Counted from the stretch's first letter, positions 1-9,876 are shown. The stretch: DNA of 32,575 nt from Chloroflexota bacterium (GCA_016210665.1 JACQTT010000015.1:1-32575), one strand, 5' to 3'. Translations and numbers: made by a program. Notes: generated by a model from the letters alone, not told the origin.

Positions 1-112
1 CAAAATGGCGTATATACGCCCTAGGCCTGCCACATCTATGGCAACGGTTATGCTCTCTAACCTTGAACTTCTGTTCCCTTTTCCACTTTTGTATCTTTGA
101 TTCTTTGGCCAA
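1..112 (-). CDS. rpsN: Ribosomal protein S14 type Z, partial (cut by window edge)
   Basis: The first 37 codons of S14, a small-subunit head protein, run off the left edge. The visible protein begins (M)AKESKIQKWKREQKFKV and continues to the pair CHRC and GRPRAYIRHF. This matches the short zinc-binding (type Z) S14, whose first CxxC pair is seen; the second would lie beyond the edge. No ATG or GTG is in frame, so the start is taken as TTG at 112-110. An AGAGGA Shine-Dalgarno sequence sits 8 bases upstream. It follows rplE by 52 bases, the usual spc-operon order, and is too short here to be found by simple ORF calling. Confidence 0.9.
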   Translation of the reverse strand, partial: MAKESKIQKWKREQKFKVREHNRCHRCGRPRAYIRHF

Positions 113-164
113 TGTAGTTATCCTCTGAAATCTACGTCCTGCTGATTCTCTGTCTATCGGCTTG

Positions 165-911
165 TCAGGCGGTTTGCCTTTGGGCGACGTCGACATGAGC
201 GAAGGGCATGCCCAATAACTCTAAGAGTCGTAGGCCTTCCCGATCTGTCCTTGCTGTGGTTACGATGGAGACCTGCAATCCCCTTATTCGGTCTATCTGG
301 CTGTAATCGATCTCTGGGAAAATAACCTGCTCGCGAATTCCCAGGGAGAAGTTACCTCGTCCATCAAAAGCGTCGCGAGAAACGCCTCGGAAGTCTCTTA
401 TGCGAGGGAGGGCAGCATTTATTAGCCTGTCCATAAAATAATACATACGGCTGCCCCGCAGGGTTACCATAAGCCCAATGGGCATGCCGGCCCTAAGTTT
501 GAAGGCTGCTATGGACTTCCTCGCTCTAGTGGTTACGGGGTGTTGGCCTGAGATGATAGTTAAGTCGTGAGAAGCGCTCTCTGGTGCTTTGGAGTTTTGT
601 ATGACCTCGCCCAGACCTATATTGAGCACTACCTTTACAAGGTGAGGCACCTCCATCCTGTTCTTGTAGCCGAACTCCTCTACGAGAGCTGGGACAACTT
701 CCTTTCTGTAGCGCTCCAGCAGGCGAGGGCTAGTCTTGACGGGTGGAGCCTCTACTAGAGCGGGAGAAGGCTCAGAAGCGGCAGCGCCCTTGCGAGCCGT
801 TTTTGGAGTGGTTCTCCTCGCTCTGGTGGTGGTCTGGCCGCTGGTGGCCTTTGGTCCCTTCGCTTTTTGACCGTTTTGGCTCTCTGGCTCTACTCGATTA
901 CTTCTTGGCAT
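165..911 (-). CDS. rplE: Ribosomal protein L5 with a long N-terminal extension
   Basis: L5 is a large-subunit central-protuberance protein that binds 5S rRNA. From about residue 62 ([15 protein letters not shown]) to the end the protein follows the L5 family closely, with [26 protein letters not shown] and FPEIDYS. The usual length is about 180 residues; this ORF has 248. The first 60 residues are a low-complexity stretch rich in Lys, Arg, Thr, Ala and Pro, with no family counterpart. No ATG, GTG or TTG occurs between residue 1 and the conserved domain, so the extension is probably translated. The ATG at 911 overlaps the end of rplX by 22 bases and has AAGGG about 11 bases upstream. Confidence 0.95.
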   Translation of the reverse strand: MPRSNRVEPESQNGQKAKGPKATSGQTTTRARRTTPKTARKGAAASEPSPALVEAPPVKTSPRLLERYRKEVVPALVEEFGYKNRMEVPHLVKVVLNIGLGEVIQNSKAPESASHDLTIISGQHPVTTRARKSIAAFKLRAGMPIGLMVTLRGSRMYYFMDRLINAALPRIRDFRGVSRDAFDGRGNFSLGIREQVIFPEIDYSQIDRIRGLQVSIVTTARTDREGLRLLELLGMPFAHVDVAQRQTA

Positions 912-1201
912 CTCTTACAAACCCTTGCTTTTGTCTTATCTTCTAGGAGTTTATATCCTACTCGCGCCGGCTTATTGCAGTGAGTACAGATAATCATAAC
1001 GTTGGAGACGTGGATAGGCGATTCTCGGTGCACTATTCCAGCTTGACGCGTGCCGGGCCTGGCCTTGGAATGCTTACTGATCATGCTTATCCCCTCCACC
1101 ACTACTCTGCTCTCTTTAGGCAGCGCCCGCTGTACCTTACCCTGTTTGCCGCGGTCTTTTCCTTTGATAGCCACTACCAAGTCGTTTTTCCGTATCCTCA
1201 T
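890..1201 (-). CDS. rplX: Ribosomal protein L24, zinc-ribbon form
   Basis: L24 helps start large-subunit assembly near the peptide exit tunnel. The 103-residue protein begins with the KOW-type segment ([23 protein letters not shown]) and has the conserved HVSNVMI. The C-terminal part has two Cys pairs, C72-x2-C75 and C95-x2-C98, so this is the zinc-binding form. Its length is normal. It sits 2 bases after rplN and its end overlaps the start of rplE, which suggests translational coupling. Confidence 0.97.
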   Translation of the reverse strand: MRIRKNDLVVAIKGKDRGKQGKVQRALPKESRVVVEGISMISKHSKARPGTRQAGIVHRESPIHVSNVMIICTHCNKPARVGYKLLEDKTKARVCKRCQEVIE

Positions 1202-1203
1202 TA

Positions 1204-1572
1204 TTATAGCACCTCTGGGGCTAGGGAGATAATGCGCATGAAATCTCTCTCCCTCAGCTCTCGAGCCACAGGGCCGAAGATACGTGTACCCCTGGGCAGC
1301 ATCTTGTCGGTGAGGATAACGGCGGCGTTATCGTCGAAGCGTATATAGGACCCGTCGGGTCGCCGGTGTGGCCTGGTTGTGCGAACTACAACCGCTCGCA
1401 CAACCTCTCCTTTTTTTACCGGGGCGGCGGGTGTTGACACCTTGACTGACGCTACAATAATATCTCCTAAACTCGCATAGCGTCTGCGGGTGCCTCCTAG
1501 CACATTGATACACATAATCACCTTAGCACCGGAGTTATCGGCTACGGTCAAACGGGTGTATTGCTGAATCAT
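1204..1572 (-). CDS. rplN: Ribosomal protein L14
   Basis: L14 is a core large-subunit protein at the subunit interface, bridging to 16S rRNA. The protein has 122 residues, the family length. It begins [17 protein letters not shown] and contains [17 protein letters not shown] and [13 protein letters not shown], the family signatures. Its start overlaps the rpsQ stop by 4 bases (ATGA), the tight coupling seen elsewhere in this operon. Confidence 0.98.
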   Translation of the reverse strand: MIQQYTRLTVADNSGAKVIMCINVLGGTRRRYASLGDIIVASVKVSTPAAPVKKGEVVRAVVVRTTRPHRRPDGSYIRFDDNAAVILTDKMLPRGTRIFGPVARELRERDFMRIISLAPEVL

Positions 1573-1901
1573 TCTTGTTGCTCCGTCTGCTCATCGTGCG
1601 TTGCTTCTTCTAGCCGTACATCTATGTCCTGGGGCTTTATCTCTACCATCTCAGGACGAGCCAGGATCTCCACTAACTTCCACCGTTTGGTGCTGGATAG
1701 GGGCCTGGTCTCTACAATCAGTACCTTGTCTCCGACGCGGCACTGGTTATGCTCGTCGTGGGCATAAAGCTTGGAGATGCGTTTCACGAGCTTCTTGTAC
1801 AGCCGGTGGCGACGGCGCCACTCGTAGGCCACTACTATAGTCTTATCCATTTTATCGCTAATCACTAGTCCTATTCGGACCTTTCGGTTTGTCTGAGCCA
1901 T
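1569..1901 (-). CDS. rpsQ: Ribosomal protein S17 with an acidic C-terminal tail
   Basis: S17 is an OB-fold primary 16S rRNA-binding protein. The core ([20 protein letters not shown], then the [16 protein letters not shown] and [20 protein letters not shown] segments) is typical. At 110 residues it is about 20-25 longer than the usual S17. The extra part is an acidic tail rich in Glu, Asp and Gln (from EEATHDE to the end), with no role I can assign. It lies 1 base after rpmC and overlaps rplN by 4 bases. Confidence 0.97.
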   Translation of the reverse strand: MAQTNRKVRIGLVISDKMDKTIVVAYEWRRRHRLYKKLVKRISKLYAHDEHNQCRVGDKVLIVETRPLSSTKRWKLVEILARPEMVEIKPQDIDVRLEEATHDEQTEQQE

Positions 1902-1902
1902 T

Positions 1903-2100
1903 CTATGTCCTCGTTAGTTGCCTTTCACCTATAAGTGTAAGTAGGCGAGCTATTCTTTTTTTGGCCTTTCTAATCTCGTTAGTGTTTGCCAGTTGCATAG
2001 TAGCCTGTCGGAATCGCAGGTTCATCAGCCCTCGGAGGGATTCACTGTACTCCTTCCGAAGGTCGGCGTCGTTAAGCTTTCTTAGGTCGTCAATCTCCAT
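1903..2100 (-). CDS. rpmC: Ribosomal protein L29
   Basis: L29 is a small two-helix protein next to the peptide exit tunnel. The 65-residue product has the family pattern: MEIDDLRKLNDADL, then LRFRQATMQLANTNEIR and KKRIARLLTLIGER. It lies between rplP and rpsQ as usual in the S10 operon, 13 bases after rplP. Confidence 0.96.
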   Translation of the reverse strand: MEIDDLRKLNDADLRKEYSESLRGLMNLRFRQATMQLANTNEIRKAKKRIARLLTLIGERQLTRT

Positions 2101-2113
2101 AAATAGCTTACAC

Positions 2114-2533
2114 CTAGGCTTGACCTTCTTCTCGTCCTACTATTATAGTGGCTATGGGCAGTTTGTTAGATGCAAGAAGCAGAGCTTCCCTGGCTACATC
2201 TTCCTTCACGCCCCCAATTTCAAAGAGGACTCTTCCCGGCTTTACGACGGCTACCCAATGATCTACTGGGCCTTTTCCGCTGCCCATGCGAGTCTCAGCT
2301 GGGCGTTGGGTTACAGATTTACCGGGGAAGATGCGAATCCATACCTGTCCTCCACGCCGTACGCCTCTTGTTATTGCACGACGAGCCGCCTCAATTTGAC
2401 GCGACGTGATCCATGCAGGCTCGACAGCTTTAAGCCCGAAGTCTCCGAAAACAACGGTGCTACCGGCAATGGCAATACCCTTACGCCTGCCTCGATGCTG
2501 CTTGCGGTACTTCACTCTCTTAGGCTGTAACAT
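2114..2533 (-). CDS. rplP: Ribosomal protein L16
   Basis: L16 contacts the A-site tRNA region of the large subunit. The 139-residue protein starts [16 protein letters not shown] and contains the signatures [12 protein letters not shown] and [20 protein letters not shown]. Length and position are normal. Its ATG lies inside the end of rpsC (14-base overlap), so the two are probably translationally coupled. Confidence 0.98.
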   Translation of the reverse strand: MLQPKRVKYRKQHRGRRKGIAIAGSTVVFGDFGLKAVEPAWITSRQIEAARRAITRGVRRGGQVWIRIFPGKSVTQRPAETRMGSGKGPVDHWVAVVKPGRVLFEIGGVKEDVAREALLLASNKLPIATIIVGREEGQA

Positions 2534-3233
2534 TACTTTCCTCTTCTGACCCTCGGACGGTTACCTCGATGGTGGCCATCTCCGCTAGCTCTTCTTTAGG
2601 CCGAGGTAATACGTCTCCCTTATATATCCACACTTTGACTCCAATGCGACCCATGGTTGTATGGGCCTCTGCCAGGCCATAGTCTATATCTGCCCTTAAG
2701 GTGTGAAGGGGGACACGCCCCTGCTGTACCTTATCTTTCCGGGCAATCTCTGCTCCGGCCAAGCGCCCTGCGCAGATGATCTTTACTCCTTTGGCTCCAG
2801 CTTGCATGACTCGGGATAGGGCTTGTCTCATCGCTCTACGGAAGGCTACCCGCCTCTCAAGCTGTTGGGCGACACTCTGGGCTACAAGGAAGGCATCCAA
2901 CTCTGTCTGACGTATCTCTTGAACGTTCAGGCGAGATTTCTTGCCGGTCAGTTTCTCCAGAGCCTGGCGCAACTCTTCTACTCGCTGACCGCCTCGTCCT
3001 ATCACAATTCCTGGGCGGGAGGTGTGAACTGTTACAACCAGGTCTTGGGCGCCACGCTCGATCTCTACCCTAGATATGCCGGCATCGGAATACCTGGAGA
3101 AGATGGCCTTACGTATGGCAAGGTCATCCAGCAAGAGAGATCTGTAGCTCTGATGCTGGGCGGGAAACCATCGGGCCTGCCATTCCTTGTTTATACCTAA
3201 ACGGAAACCTATGGGATGAGTCTTATGGCCCAA
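2520..3233 (-). CDS. rpsC: Ribosomal protein S3, TTG start
   Basis: S3 is a small-subunit protein at the mRNA entry channel, with a KH domain. The 237-residue protein starts (M)[17 protein letters not shown] and has the KH core around [17 protein letters not shown], followed by the C-terminal S3 domain ([23 protein letters not shown], written with one gap-free family match). The start codon is TTG, placed directly after the rplV stop (TAG-TTG). It has a strong GAGGAGGG Shine-Dalgarno sequence 7 bases upstream, which fixes this start. Confidence 0.98.
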   Translation of the reverse strand: MGHKTHPIGFRLGINKEWQARWFPAQHQSYRSLLLDDLAIRKAIFSRYSDAGISRVEIERGAQDLVVTVHTSRPGIVIGRGGQRVEELRQALEKLTGKKSRLNVQEIRQTELDAFLVAQSVAQQLERRVAFRRAMRQALSRVMQAGAKGVKIICAGRLAGAEIARKDKVQQGRVPLHTLRADIDYGLAEAHTTMGRIGVKVWIYKGDVLPRPKEELAEMATIEVTVRGSEEESNVTA

Positions 3234-3572
3234 CTAAGAACCCTCCTCTTCTACGACAACAGTTATGTGGCTGGTTCGCCGCGTAATTCTTCCCGCTCTA
3301 CCCCTGGCCCTGGGACGGATCCTCTTAATACGGGGACCTTCGTTGGCATATATCTCAACAATCCTCAGATCCTCTCTATCCAAGAGGAGATTATTCTCAG
3401 CATTGGCGGCGGCGGATTTCACTACTTTAGCTATTGCTGCCGCTGCCGGGGTGGTCAGAAAACGCAACAGGTTAAGAGCGTCTCCTACCTTTTTGCCTTT
3501 TACTGCGTCCGCTACGGACTTTAGTTTTTTGGAAGATATTCTTGCCTGGCTAGCCTTAGCTGCGACAGCCAT
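3234..3572 (-). CDS. rplV: Ribosomal protein L22
   Basis: L22 lines the peptide exit tunnel with a long beta hairpin. The 112-residue protein has the family core: ARISSKKLKSVADAV, KVGDALNLLRFL, ANAENN and the C-terminal PRARGRAGRITRRTSHITVVV. It sits 12 bases after rpsS and ends exactly where rpsC begins. Confidence 0.97.
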   Translation of the reverse strand: MAVAAKASQARISSKKLKSVADAVKGKKVGDALNLLRFLTTPAAAAIAKVVKSAAANAENNLLLDREDLRIVEIYANEGPRIKRIRPRARGRAGRITRRTSHITVVVEEEGS

Positions 3573-3584
3573 CTTTCAATTCTC

Positions 3585-3884
3585 CTATTGACGGCCTACC
3601 CTGGGTGCAGTAGTTGCGCGTTCCGACTTAGAGCTGTGGCTTCTAAAGGTTCTAGTGGGAGAAAACTCTCCCAATCGGTGGCCTACCATGTTTTCGGTGA
3701 TGAATATGGGTACGTGTCTGCGGCCATCGTGAACGGCGATGGTCAGCCCAATCATTTCAGGCATAATGGTAGAGGCTCTGGACCAGGTTTTGATTATCGC
3801 CTTGCCTTCGCTGCGACGCAATGCTTCTACCTTCTTCATCAGCTTGGGATCTACAAAAGGCCCCTTCTTTGTTGATCTGGACAT
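3585..3884 (-). CDS. rpsS: Ribosomal protein S19
   Basis: S19 is a small-subunit head protein near the A-site bridge with L5. The 99-residue product begins [19 protein letters not shown] and contains [42 protein letters not shown] (read as two adjoining signatures) and TFRSHS. Length is normal. It lies 10 bases after rplB. Confidence 0.98.
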   Translation of the reverse strand: MSRSTKKGPFVDPKLMKKVEALRRSEGKAIIKTWSRASTIMPEMIGLTIAVHDGRRHVPIFITENMVGHRLGEFSPTRTFRSHSSKSERATTAPRVGRQ

Positions 3885-3894
3885 CTGCCCTCTT

Positions 3895-4719
3895 TTACTT
3901 ACGACGCCGTACTATCAATCTGTCTGTAAGCCTGTTCTGGCGAGTCTTATAGCCTAGAGTTGGTTTGCCCCAAGGGGTCTTCGGCCCGGGCATACCTATG
4001 GGAGACCGTCCCTCGCCACCGCCGTGGGGATGGTCGCGAGGGCTCATTGCCGAGCCTCTGACAGACGGTCGCCAGCCTAGGTGGCGTTTTCGACCTGCCT
4101 TTCCTAACTTGATGTTCTGGTGGTCCAAATTGCCGACTTGGCCTATGGTGACCATGCATTCGCTTAGGACACGCCGTATCTCGCCTGAAGGCAGGCGCAG
4201 AAGGGTGTAGGCTTCTTCTTTGGCCAGCACCTGGGCTGCAGCCCCGGCGCTTCTCACTATCTGACCTCCTTTGCCTTGCTTCAATTCTACGTTATGTACC
4301 AATGTACCGGTTGGGGTGTTTTTAAGCTGCAAGCAGTTACCCACTTTAATTTCCACCTTGGGACCAGCCTCTATGGAGTCTCCAGTTTTTAGGCCATTAG
4401 GAGCCAGGATGTATCGCCAATCTCCATCCGGGTACTTAATGAGAGCAATGCGAGCTGAGCGATTTGGATCATACTCGATAGTCATCACCTTTCCACTCAC
4501 ATTATGCTTGTCTCGCTTGAAGTCGATTATCCGGAGCTGGTTCTTGGGGCCGCCGCCCTGGTGGCGCACTGTCATCCTCCCCAAGTTGTTCCTGCCACCC
4601 CGACCCTTTAGAGGGGCAACAAGGGATTTCTTTGGCTTTCGTTGAGTTATCTCATCAAAGGAAGCCGATATGGTATGTCGCTGTCCAGGAGACGTTGGCT
4701 TAGGGATCTTTAATGGCAT
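3895..4719 (-). CDS. rplB: Ribosomal protein L2
   Basis: L2 is a core protein of the peptidyl-transferase region. It has 274 residues, the family length. It shows [34 protein letters not shown], the SH3-like central part ([14 protein letters not shown]) and the C-terminal [20 protein letters not shown] loop, which contains the conserved His needed for peptidyl-transferase activity. Its ATG overlaps the rplW stop by one base (TGATG). Confidence 0.99.
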   Translation of the reverse strand: MPLKIPKPTSPGQRHTISASFDEITQRKPKKSLVAPLKGRGGRNNLGRMTVRHQGGGPKNQLRIIDFKRDKHNVSGKVMTIEYDPNRSARIALIKYPDGDWRYILAPNGLKTGDSIEAGPKVEIKVGNCLQLKNTPTGTLVHNVELKQGKGGQIVRSAGAAAQVLAKEEAYTLLRLPSGEIRRVLSECMVTIGQVGNLDHQNIKLGKAGRKRHLGWRPSVRGSAMSPRDHPHGGGEGRSPIGMPGPKTPWGKPTLGYKTRQNRLTDRLIVRRRK

Positions 4720-5003
4720 CAGGCACCTTCAAAAACCTCTATCTTATCACCGCTCTTTAGGGTGACAATGGCCTTTCTTAGACCCTTGTTTTCTACCAAT
4801 TTGGGGCCAAATCGCTTCCTCTTCCCTTTCTTATTAATAGTGTTAATGGCTACTACATCTACATTGAAGGCCTTTTCTATAGCCTCTCTTATCTGAGCCT
4901 TATTGGCAGCGATGCTCACTTCAAAGACGTATTTGCCGCGCTCTTGGAGTACGCTGCTCTTTTCCGTTACTATAGGCCTTCTTATAATTTCAAAGGGATG
5001 CAC
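4719..5003 (-). CDS. rplW: Ribosomal protein L23, GTG start
   Basis: L23 sits at the tunnel exit and docks trigger factor and SRP. The 94-residue protein shows [40 protein letters not shown] and the KGKRKRFG loop. The start codon is GTG at 5003-5001. Its Shine-Dalgarno-like AGGA lies in the last codons of rplD, 6 bases upstream of this gene, again suggesting coupling. Confidence 0.97.
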   Translation of the reverse strand: MHPFEIIRRPIVTEKSSVLQERGKYVFEVSIAANKAQIREAIEKAFNVDVVAINTINKKGKRKRFGPKLVENKGLRKAIVTLKSGDKIEVFEGA

Positions 5004-5009
5004 GTTTGT

Positions 5010-5678
5010 TTAATCCTGAGATGTTTCTACTCGGTGTCCTCTAGGACGTACCAGCTCTTTCCCCCACATCTCCTCAGCTGTGCGAAGTGCAGGCACTGTG
5101 ATGATCAGTTTATGATGATTCAGCAGGTCCAGGACGTTGAGCACCGAGACGGGAAACCCCTTCACCCGTTGTAAATTACTAATAGACTTGGCTATCTTTT
5201 GGTTGGGACCCTCAGTAACTATTAGAGCCGAAGAGCTTATCTGCAAGTTAGCCAATACTTTTGCCATCTGCTTTGTGCTGGCCCTCTCAAGGCTCAAAGA
5301 GTCAAGTAGAATCAGGTCATCTCTTCGTATCTTGTCCGATAGGATAACCTTAAGGGCTAGGTGTTTCATTCTCCTCGGTATTCTTCGTCTGTAATCTCTA
5401 GGATGGGGACCAAAGGCTATCCCACCGCCTCGCCACTGAGGCGCTCTGATGCTTCCTTGACGAGACCGACCGGTATGTTTCTGAGGTCTGGGTTTAATGC
5501 CTCCTCCAGACACGTCAGAGCGGGTTTTGGTGGAAGCGGTTCCCTGACGGGCATTGGCCCTCTGGGACACCATAACCTGATAGACCACGGCAGAGTTCAA
5601 GGGGACGCCAAAGAGGGAATCCATCACCTCAATAGAGTCCACCACTTCACCCTGGGAATTTCTAACTTGAAGTTCCAT
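5010..5678 (-). CDS. rplD: Ribosomal protein L4
   Basis: L4 is an early-assembly large-subunit protein that reaches into the exit tunnel; in some bacteria it also regulates the S10 operon. The 222-residue protein has the conserved tunnel loop with KTRSDVSGGGIKPRPQKHTG and RAPQWRGGGIAFGPHPRDY, followed by the globular Rossmann-like part. Length is normal. It lies 3 bases after rplC. Confidence 0.98.
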   Translation of the reverse strand: MELQVRNSQGEVVDSIEVMDSLFGVPLNSAVVYQVMVSQRANARQGTASTKTRSDVSGGGIKPRPQKHTGRSRQGSIRAPQWRGGGIAFGPHPRDYRRRIPRRMKHLALKVILSDKIRRDDLILLDSLSLERASTKQMAKVLANLQISSSALIVTEGPNQKIAKSISNLQRVKGFPVSVLNVLDLLNHHKLIITVPALRTAEEMWGKELVRPRGHRVETSQD

Positions 5679-5681
5679 TTC

Positions 5682-6317
5682 TTATCGCTTATGGGGCCTG
5701 ATAGCCTTTCTGATTATGAGGAGCCCGTTACTAGGCCCTGGTACAGCGCCTTTTACCAGAAGGAGGTTTCTCTCGGGATCCGCCTCAATAACTTCCAGGT
5801 TCCTTACGGTAATTCTGGCACTTCCCAGGTGACCGGCCATACGTTGGCCTTTCCAGACTCTCCCTGGAAAGGTTGTAGCGCCGACAGAGCCAGGCGCCCG
5901 TTGCCGATCGGACTGGCCATGGGTTTTTGGGCCGCCAGAAAAATGATGGCGTTTAACCCCGCCAGCAAATCCCTTGCCTATGGATGTGCCAATCACATCT
6001 ATAAGGTCACCTGGCTTGAACATATCTACTTTTGTCTGCTGCCCTACTTGTACCTCTTCTAGGGTTTCTACCTTCAATTCTCTAAGTAATCGGAAAAGCT
6101 TGCCTGACCTGTGTAGGTGGCCTCTCTGGGGTTTGTTGAGGCGTCCTGCCTCTTCAAAACCTACCTGAACGGCATCATAACCATCTTTCTGCATTGTCTT
6201 CACCTGAGTGACGGTGCAGGGACCGGCCTCAATAGCGGTTGCCGACTCTATACGTCCGTCTTCTGTAAAGAGTTGGGTCATGCCTATTTTCTTACCTAAA
6301 ATCGCCGTAACGGTCAT
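5682..6317 (-). CDS. rplC: Ribosomal protein L3
   Basis: L3 starts large-subunit assembly and reaches to the peptidyl-transferase centre. The 211-residue protein begins MTVTAILGKKIGMTQLF and has the signature KGFAGGVKRHHFSGGPKTHG, then RAPGSVGATTFPGRVWKGQ and GHLGS. Length is normal. It sits 8 bases after rpsJ. Confidence 0.98.
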   Translation of the reverse strand: MTVTAILGKKIGMTQLFTEDGRIESATAIEAGPCTVTQVKTMQKDGYDAVQVGFEEAGRLNKPQRGHLHRSGKLFRLLRELKVETLEEVQVGQQTKVDMFKPGDLIDVIGTSIGKGFAGGVKRHHFSGGPKTHGQSDRQRAPGSVGATTFPGRVWKGQRMAGHLGSARITVRNLEVIEADPERNLLLVKGAVPGPSNGLLIIRKAIRPHKR

Positions 6318-6325
6318 ATCATCCT

Positions 6326-6634
6326 CTATAGCTTGATAGAGATGTCCACGCCTGCGGGTACGTTAAGTCTGGTAAGGACATCGATGGTCTTAGAGGTGGG
6401 TTCTAGGATGTCAATCAGGCGCTTGTGGTTTTTCAGTTCGAAGTGCTCTTGGGAATCTTTATCTATGTGAGGCGAACGAAGGACACAGAAGCGCTTGATA
6501 GAAGTGGGAAGAGGTACTGGCCCGGCTACCTGGGCGCCAGTGCGTTCAGCAGCCTCTACAATTTGGGTGACCGACAAATCCAGCACCCGGTGGTCAAAGG
6601 CCTTTAGTACTATACGAATCTTCTGTCTTGCCAT
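6326..6634 (-). CDS. rpsJ: Ribosomal protein S10 (NusE)
   Basis: S10 is a small-subunit head protein and also a partner of NusB and NusG in transcription antitermination. The 102-residue product shows [36 protein letters not shown] and the C-terminal [17 protein letters not shown]. It directly follows fusA with a 12-base gap. In many bacteria tuf would stand here; no tuf gene is present. Confidence 0.98.
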   Translation of the reverse strand: MARQKIRIVLKAFDHRVLDLSVTQIVEAAERTGAQVAGPVPLPTSIKRFCVLRSPHIDKDSQEHFELKNHKRLIDILEPTSKTIDVLTRLNVPAGVDISIKL

Positions 6635-6646
6635 AGCATCTTGTAC

Positions 6647-8722
6647 CTATACTCGGACTACTTCGCTTGTTATAGAAGCTGGAACCTCTTCGTAGTTTTG
6701 GAACTCCATAGAGTAGTTGGCGCGCCCTTGGCTGAGAGAGCGTAGGGATGTGGCATAGCCGAAGCTCTCTGCCAGGGGAATCAAGGCAGTTACCACTTGT
6801 ATATTACCCTGTCCTTCTATATTGCGTATTCGTGACCTTCGGCTATTCAGATCGCCTAGCACGTCGCCCAGAAACTCTCCGGGTGTTACTACCTCCATTT
6901 GCATGATAGGCTCAAGCAAGATGGGGCGTCCGCGCTTAAGTCCCTCTTTGAGTGCTATAGATGCAGCCATTTTGAAGGCTATCTCTGAGGAATCTACCTG
7001 GTGATAGCTGCCATCGACTAAGGCTACCTTAACATCCACCACCGGGTATCCGCCTATAACGCCGTTCTGAAGGTTTTCCTTTACTCCAGACTCTACAGCA
7101 GGAATGTATTCCTTGGGTATAGCGCCCCCTACAATACGATTTTCGAACTGGTTGCCTGCGCCTCGCTCAAGAGGCTCAATCTCCAGCCATACGTGTCCAT
7201 ATTGACCTCGACCTCCAGTTTGGCGTATGAAGCGTCCTTCAACCTTGGCTGATGAGGTTATAGCCTCTCGATAAGAGACTTTGGGCGTACCCACATTTCC
7301 TTCTACCTTAAACTCCCTCTTCATCCTTTCCACCAGTACATCCAAGTGTAACTCTCCCATGCCAGATATTAAGGTCTGGCCTGTCTCTTGGTCGTATCGT
7401 ATCTTGAAAGTGGGATCCTCGTCTGCCAGTTTCAGTAGGGCATCTGTAAGTTTGTCCTGATCGGCTTTAGACTTGGGTTCTATGGACACAGATATAACTG
7501 GCTCCGGGAATTTTATGGTTTCCAAGATAATCGGGTGCCTTTCGTTGCAGAGCGTATCGCCGGTGAAGGTGTCCTTTGGTCCCAGGGCAGCCCCGATGCT
7601 TCCTGATCTAAGCTCTTCTACCTCCTCACGGCGCTGAGCGTGCATGAGCAGGATTCTTCCCATACGCTCTCGAATGCCCTTGGTTGAGTTGAAAACCATA
7701 TCCCCCGCTCTAACGGTGCCGGAATAGACCCGTAAATAAACCAGGCGACCCACGAAGGGGTCTGTAACCACTTTAAAGGCGAGGGCGGAAAAGGGGGCAT
7801 CATCGTCAACGTCTCTTATAGTTTCTGTTTCTGAGCGGGGATCAACTCCGGGTACTGGAGGCACATCTAGAGGAGACGGCAAGTAAGACCCCACGGCGTC
7901 CAGTAGAGGTTGAATGCCCATATTCTTGACGGCACTTCCACAGAGGACCGGCACAAGTTTGGAGGCAATGGTGGCCTGTCTGAGAGCCGTCCTGAGCTCT
8001 TCCTCGGTAATCTCCTCCTCTGCCAGGTATTTAGCGATGAGTTGATCGTCGGTCTCCGCAATTTTCTCTATCATCAACTCTCGGTAGCTATTGAACTCTT
8101 TCATCATCTCTTCGGGCACTGGCATCTCTTGGGGAAACTGGGGGCTTTCCCCGGGAAATACCAGTGCCTTCTTTTCGATCAGGTCAATTATGCCCCTGAA
8201 AGAGGCCTCTCTTCCCAGGGGTATCTGAAGAGCAACTGGGTTGGCTCTTAGGCGATGGCCAATCATATCTATAGTGCGCTGAAAATCAGCGCCTACACGG
8301 TCCATCTTGTTGATAAAGCAAATCCTGGGAACCTTATAGCGATCAGCCTGGCGCCACACAGTCTCGGATTGGGGTTGTACCCCGGCGACGGCATCGAATA
8401 CGACTACGCCGCCATCCAGTACCCGAAGGCTTCGCTCTACTTCAGCGGTGAAGTCAACGTGCCCTGGGGTGTCTATGATATTGATATGGTAGTCTTTCCA
8501 CTCGCATGTGGTGGCGGCGGCGGTGATAGTAATGCCTCGTTCTCGCTCCTGAGCCATCCAGTCCATAACCGCCGTTCCTTCATCTACCCCTCCAATCTTG
8601 TAGGTGCGGCCGGTAAAGAATAGCACCCGCTCGGTGACGGTGGTTTTCCCGGCGTCTATATGGGCGATGAATCCAATGTTGCGGATATTGCCCACTTTTA
8701 ATGCTGAAGATACTGAAGACAC
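6647..8722 (-). CDS. fusA: Elongation factor G (translational GTPase)
   Basis: EF-G drives GTP-dependent translocation and, with RRF, ribosome recycling. All GTPase motifs are visible: AHIDAGKT (G1), RGITI (G2), DTPGHVDF (G3), NKMD (G4) and GSAVK (G5). Domains II-V follow, with GMGELHLDV and [10 protein letters not shown] place the start at GTG 8722 (691 residues), because family members begin about 10-15 residues before RNIG and an AGGT lies upstream. The frame also has an ATG at 8770 (707 residues) that overlaps the rpsG stop by 7 bases but lacks a clear ribosome site; coupling from rpsG would make it possible. Confidence 0.97.
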   Translation of the reverse strand: MSSVSSALKVGNIRNIGFIAHIDAGKTTVTERVLFFTGRTYKIGGVDEGTAVMDWMAQERERGITITAAATTCEWKDYHINIIDTPGHVDFTAEVERSLRVLDGGVVVFDAVAGVQPQSETVWRQADRYKVPRICFINKMDRVGADFQRTIDMIGHRLRANPVALQIPLGREASFRGIIDLIEKKALVFPGESPQFPQEMPVPEEMMKEFNSYRELMIEKIAETDDQLIAKYLAEEEITEEELRTALRQATIASKLVPVLCGSAVKNMGIQPLLDAVGSYLPSPLDVPPVPGVDPRSETETIRDVDDDAPFSALAFKVVTDPFVGRLVYLRVYSGTVRAGDMVFNSTKGIRERMGRILLMHAQRREEVEELRSGSIGAALGPKDTFTGDTLCNERHPIILETIKFPEPVISVSIEPKSKADQDKLTDALLKLADEDPTFKIRYDQETGQTLISGMGELHLDVLVERMKREFKVEGNVGTPKVSYREAITSSAKVEGRFIRQTGGRGQYGHVWLEIEPLERGAGNQFENRIVGGAIPKEYIPAVESGVKENLQNGVIGGYPVVDVKVALVDGSYHQVDSSEIAFKMAASIALKEGLKRGRPILLEPIMQMEVVTPGEFLGDVLGDLNSRRSRIRNIEGQGNIQVVTALIPLAESFGYATSLRSLSQGRANYSMEFQNYEEVPASITSEVVRV

Positions 8723-8763
8723 GATATGTGACCTGCTTGTTGGCTCTGGGCATAGCTGTGCAA

Positions 8764-9234
8764 TTACCATCTATAGTGAGCGAATGCCCTATTAGCTTCA
8801 GCCATTCTATGCAGGTCCTCCTTTCGTTTTACGGCAGCTCCCTGTCCCTGGGAGGCCTCAACCAGCTCTTTGGCCAGTTTCTCGGTCATGGGCTTGCCGG
8901 CGCTACTTTGGGCTGACTTGATTATCCATCTCATTGCCAGGGCCACACGGCGGTTTTCGTTTACCTCCACCGGGACCTGGTACGTGGCACCACCAACTCG
9001 GCGAGATTTGACCTCCAAAGCGGGCGTGGCATTGTTGATGGCCTGTTGCAAAACCTCCAATGGTTGTTTAGAGGTTCCCTGGGCTACTCGCTCCAAGGCT
9101 TGATAGACAATGCGTTGGGCTACAGTTTTCTTGCCATTTTTCATTACTTTATTAATGAACTGTGCAACAACAACACTACTATATTTTGTGTCGGGGATGA
9201 TTACCCTTCTTATTGCTCTTCTTCGGCGTGACAC
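8764..9234 (-). CDS. rpsG: Ribosomal protein S7, GTG start
   Basis: S7 nucleates assembly of the small-subunit head and lines the E site. The 156-residue protein begins (M)[14 protein letters not shown] and shows [39 protein letters not shown] and RWIIKSAQ. The start is GTG at 9234, with GGAG about 9 bases upstream. It lies 17 bases after rpsL. Confidence 0.98.
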   Translation of the reverse strand: MSRRRRAIRRVIIPDTKYSSVVVAQFINKVMKNGKKTVAQRIVYQALERVAQGTSKQPLEVLQQAINNATPALEVKSRRVGGATYQVPVEVNENRRVALAMRWIIKSAQSSAGKPMTEKLAKELVEASQGQGAAVKRKEDLHRMAEANRAFAHYRW

Positions 9235-9251
9235 GTATCAATTCTCCAATG

Positions 9252-9689
9252 CTATCTTTTAGGCGCGCCTTTCTTCGAGCGCGATTCGTTGCTGGTTCCG
9301 TATTTGCTGCGCCCCTGTTTCCTGTTGGTCACTCCCGCTGAATCCAGGGTACCCCGTATTATGTGGTAGCGAATCCCTGGTAGGTCCTTCACTCGACCAC
9401 CCCTTATTAGCACCACGGAGTGCTCTTGAAGGTTGTGGCCTTCACCGGGGATATAGGCTGTTACCTCCATGCCATTGGTAAGCCTCACTCTTGCAATCTT
9501 GCGCAGCGCCGAGTTGGGTTTTTTTGGTGTCACAGTGCGAACCTGGATGCACACTCCCCTCTTTTGAGGGCTGGGTTGCTTACTAACTCGGCCTCGCAAG
9601 GAGTTCTGGGAAAGGCGTAAGGCCGGAGCCTTGACCTTTTTCTCCGTCTTACTCCTCTCTTTTCTTATGAGTTGATTCATAGTGGGCAT
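9252..9689 (-). CDS. rpsL: Ribosomal protein S12
   Basis: S12 is the decoding-site protein, the classic site of streptomycin resistance. The 145-residue protein starts [14 protein letters not shown] and shows [31 protein letters not shown] and [13 protein letters not shown]. An insertion of about 13 residues between APAL and SPQKRGVC is also found in Bacillus-type S12 but not in the E. coli type. The frame stays open far upstream, but that part is antisense to pheS. The ATG at 9689 with AGAGG 7 bases upstream is the convincing start. This is the first gene of the operon, behind the promoter at 9757-9785. Confidence 0.98.
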   Translation of the reverse strand: MPTMNQLIRKERSKTEKKVKAPALRLSQNSLRGRVSKQPSPQKRGVCIQVRTVTPKKPNSALRKIARVRLTNGMEVTAYIPGEGHNLQEHSVVLIRGGRVKDLPGIRYHIIRGTLDSAGVTNRKQGRSKYGTSNESRSKKGAPKR

Positions 9690-9756
9690 GGCTACGCCTC
9701 TTCGAGAATCAGGGATTACTGTTGTAGGGCACACGCAAACAGAGCAACAAAGGTTG

Positions 9757-9785
9757 ACTATATCAGGTGTGCATTTTCTTGTCAA
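9757..9785 (-). promoter_or_regulatory. Promoter of the rpsL-led ribosomal operon
   Basis: On the minus strand TTGACA (9785-9780) is followed after exactly 17 bases by TATAGT (9762-9757). This is a near-perfect sigma-70 type promoter, placed about 68 bases upstream of the rpsL start. It is divergent from the pheS promoter; the two -35 boxes are about 20 bases apart. Confidence 0.8.
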
Positions 9786-9804
9786 TACATACTCTAGCCT
9801 ATTC

Positions 9805-9833
9805 TTGACCCCCAGTAGCGTTGTACCTATAAT
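9805..9833 (+). promoter_or_regulatory. Promoter of pheS
   Basis: TTGACC (9805-9810), a 17-base spacer and a perfect TATAAT (9828-9833). The expected start of transcription is near 9840, about 36 bases before the pheS GTG. GAGG at 9865-9868 serves as the ribosome site. Confidence 0.8.
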
Positions 9834-9876
9834 AACAGCCAAAAAGGCGCAAGATATTCCCAACGAGGTATAACTG

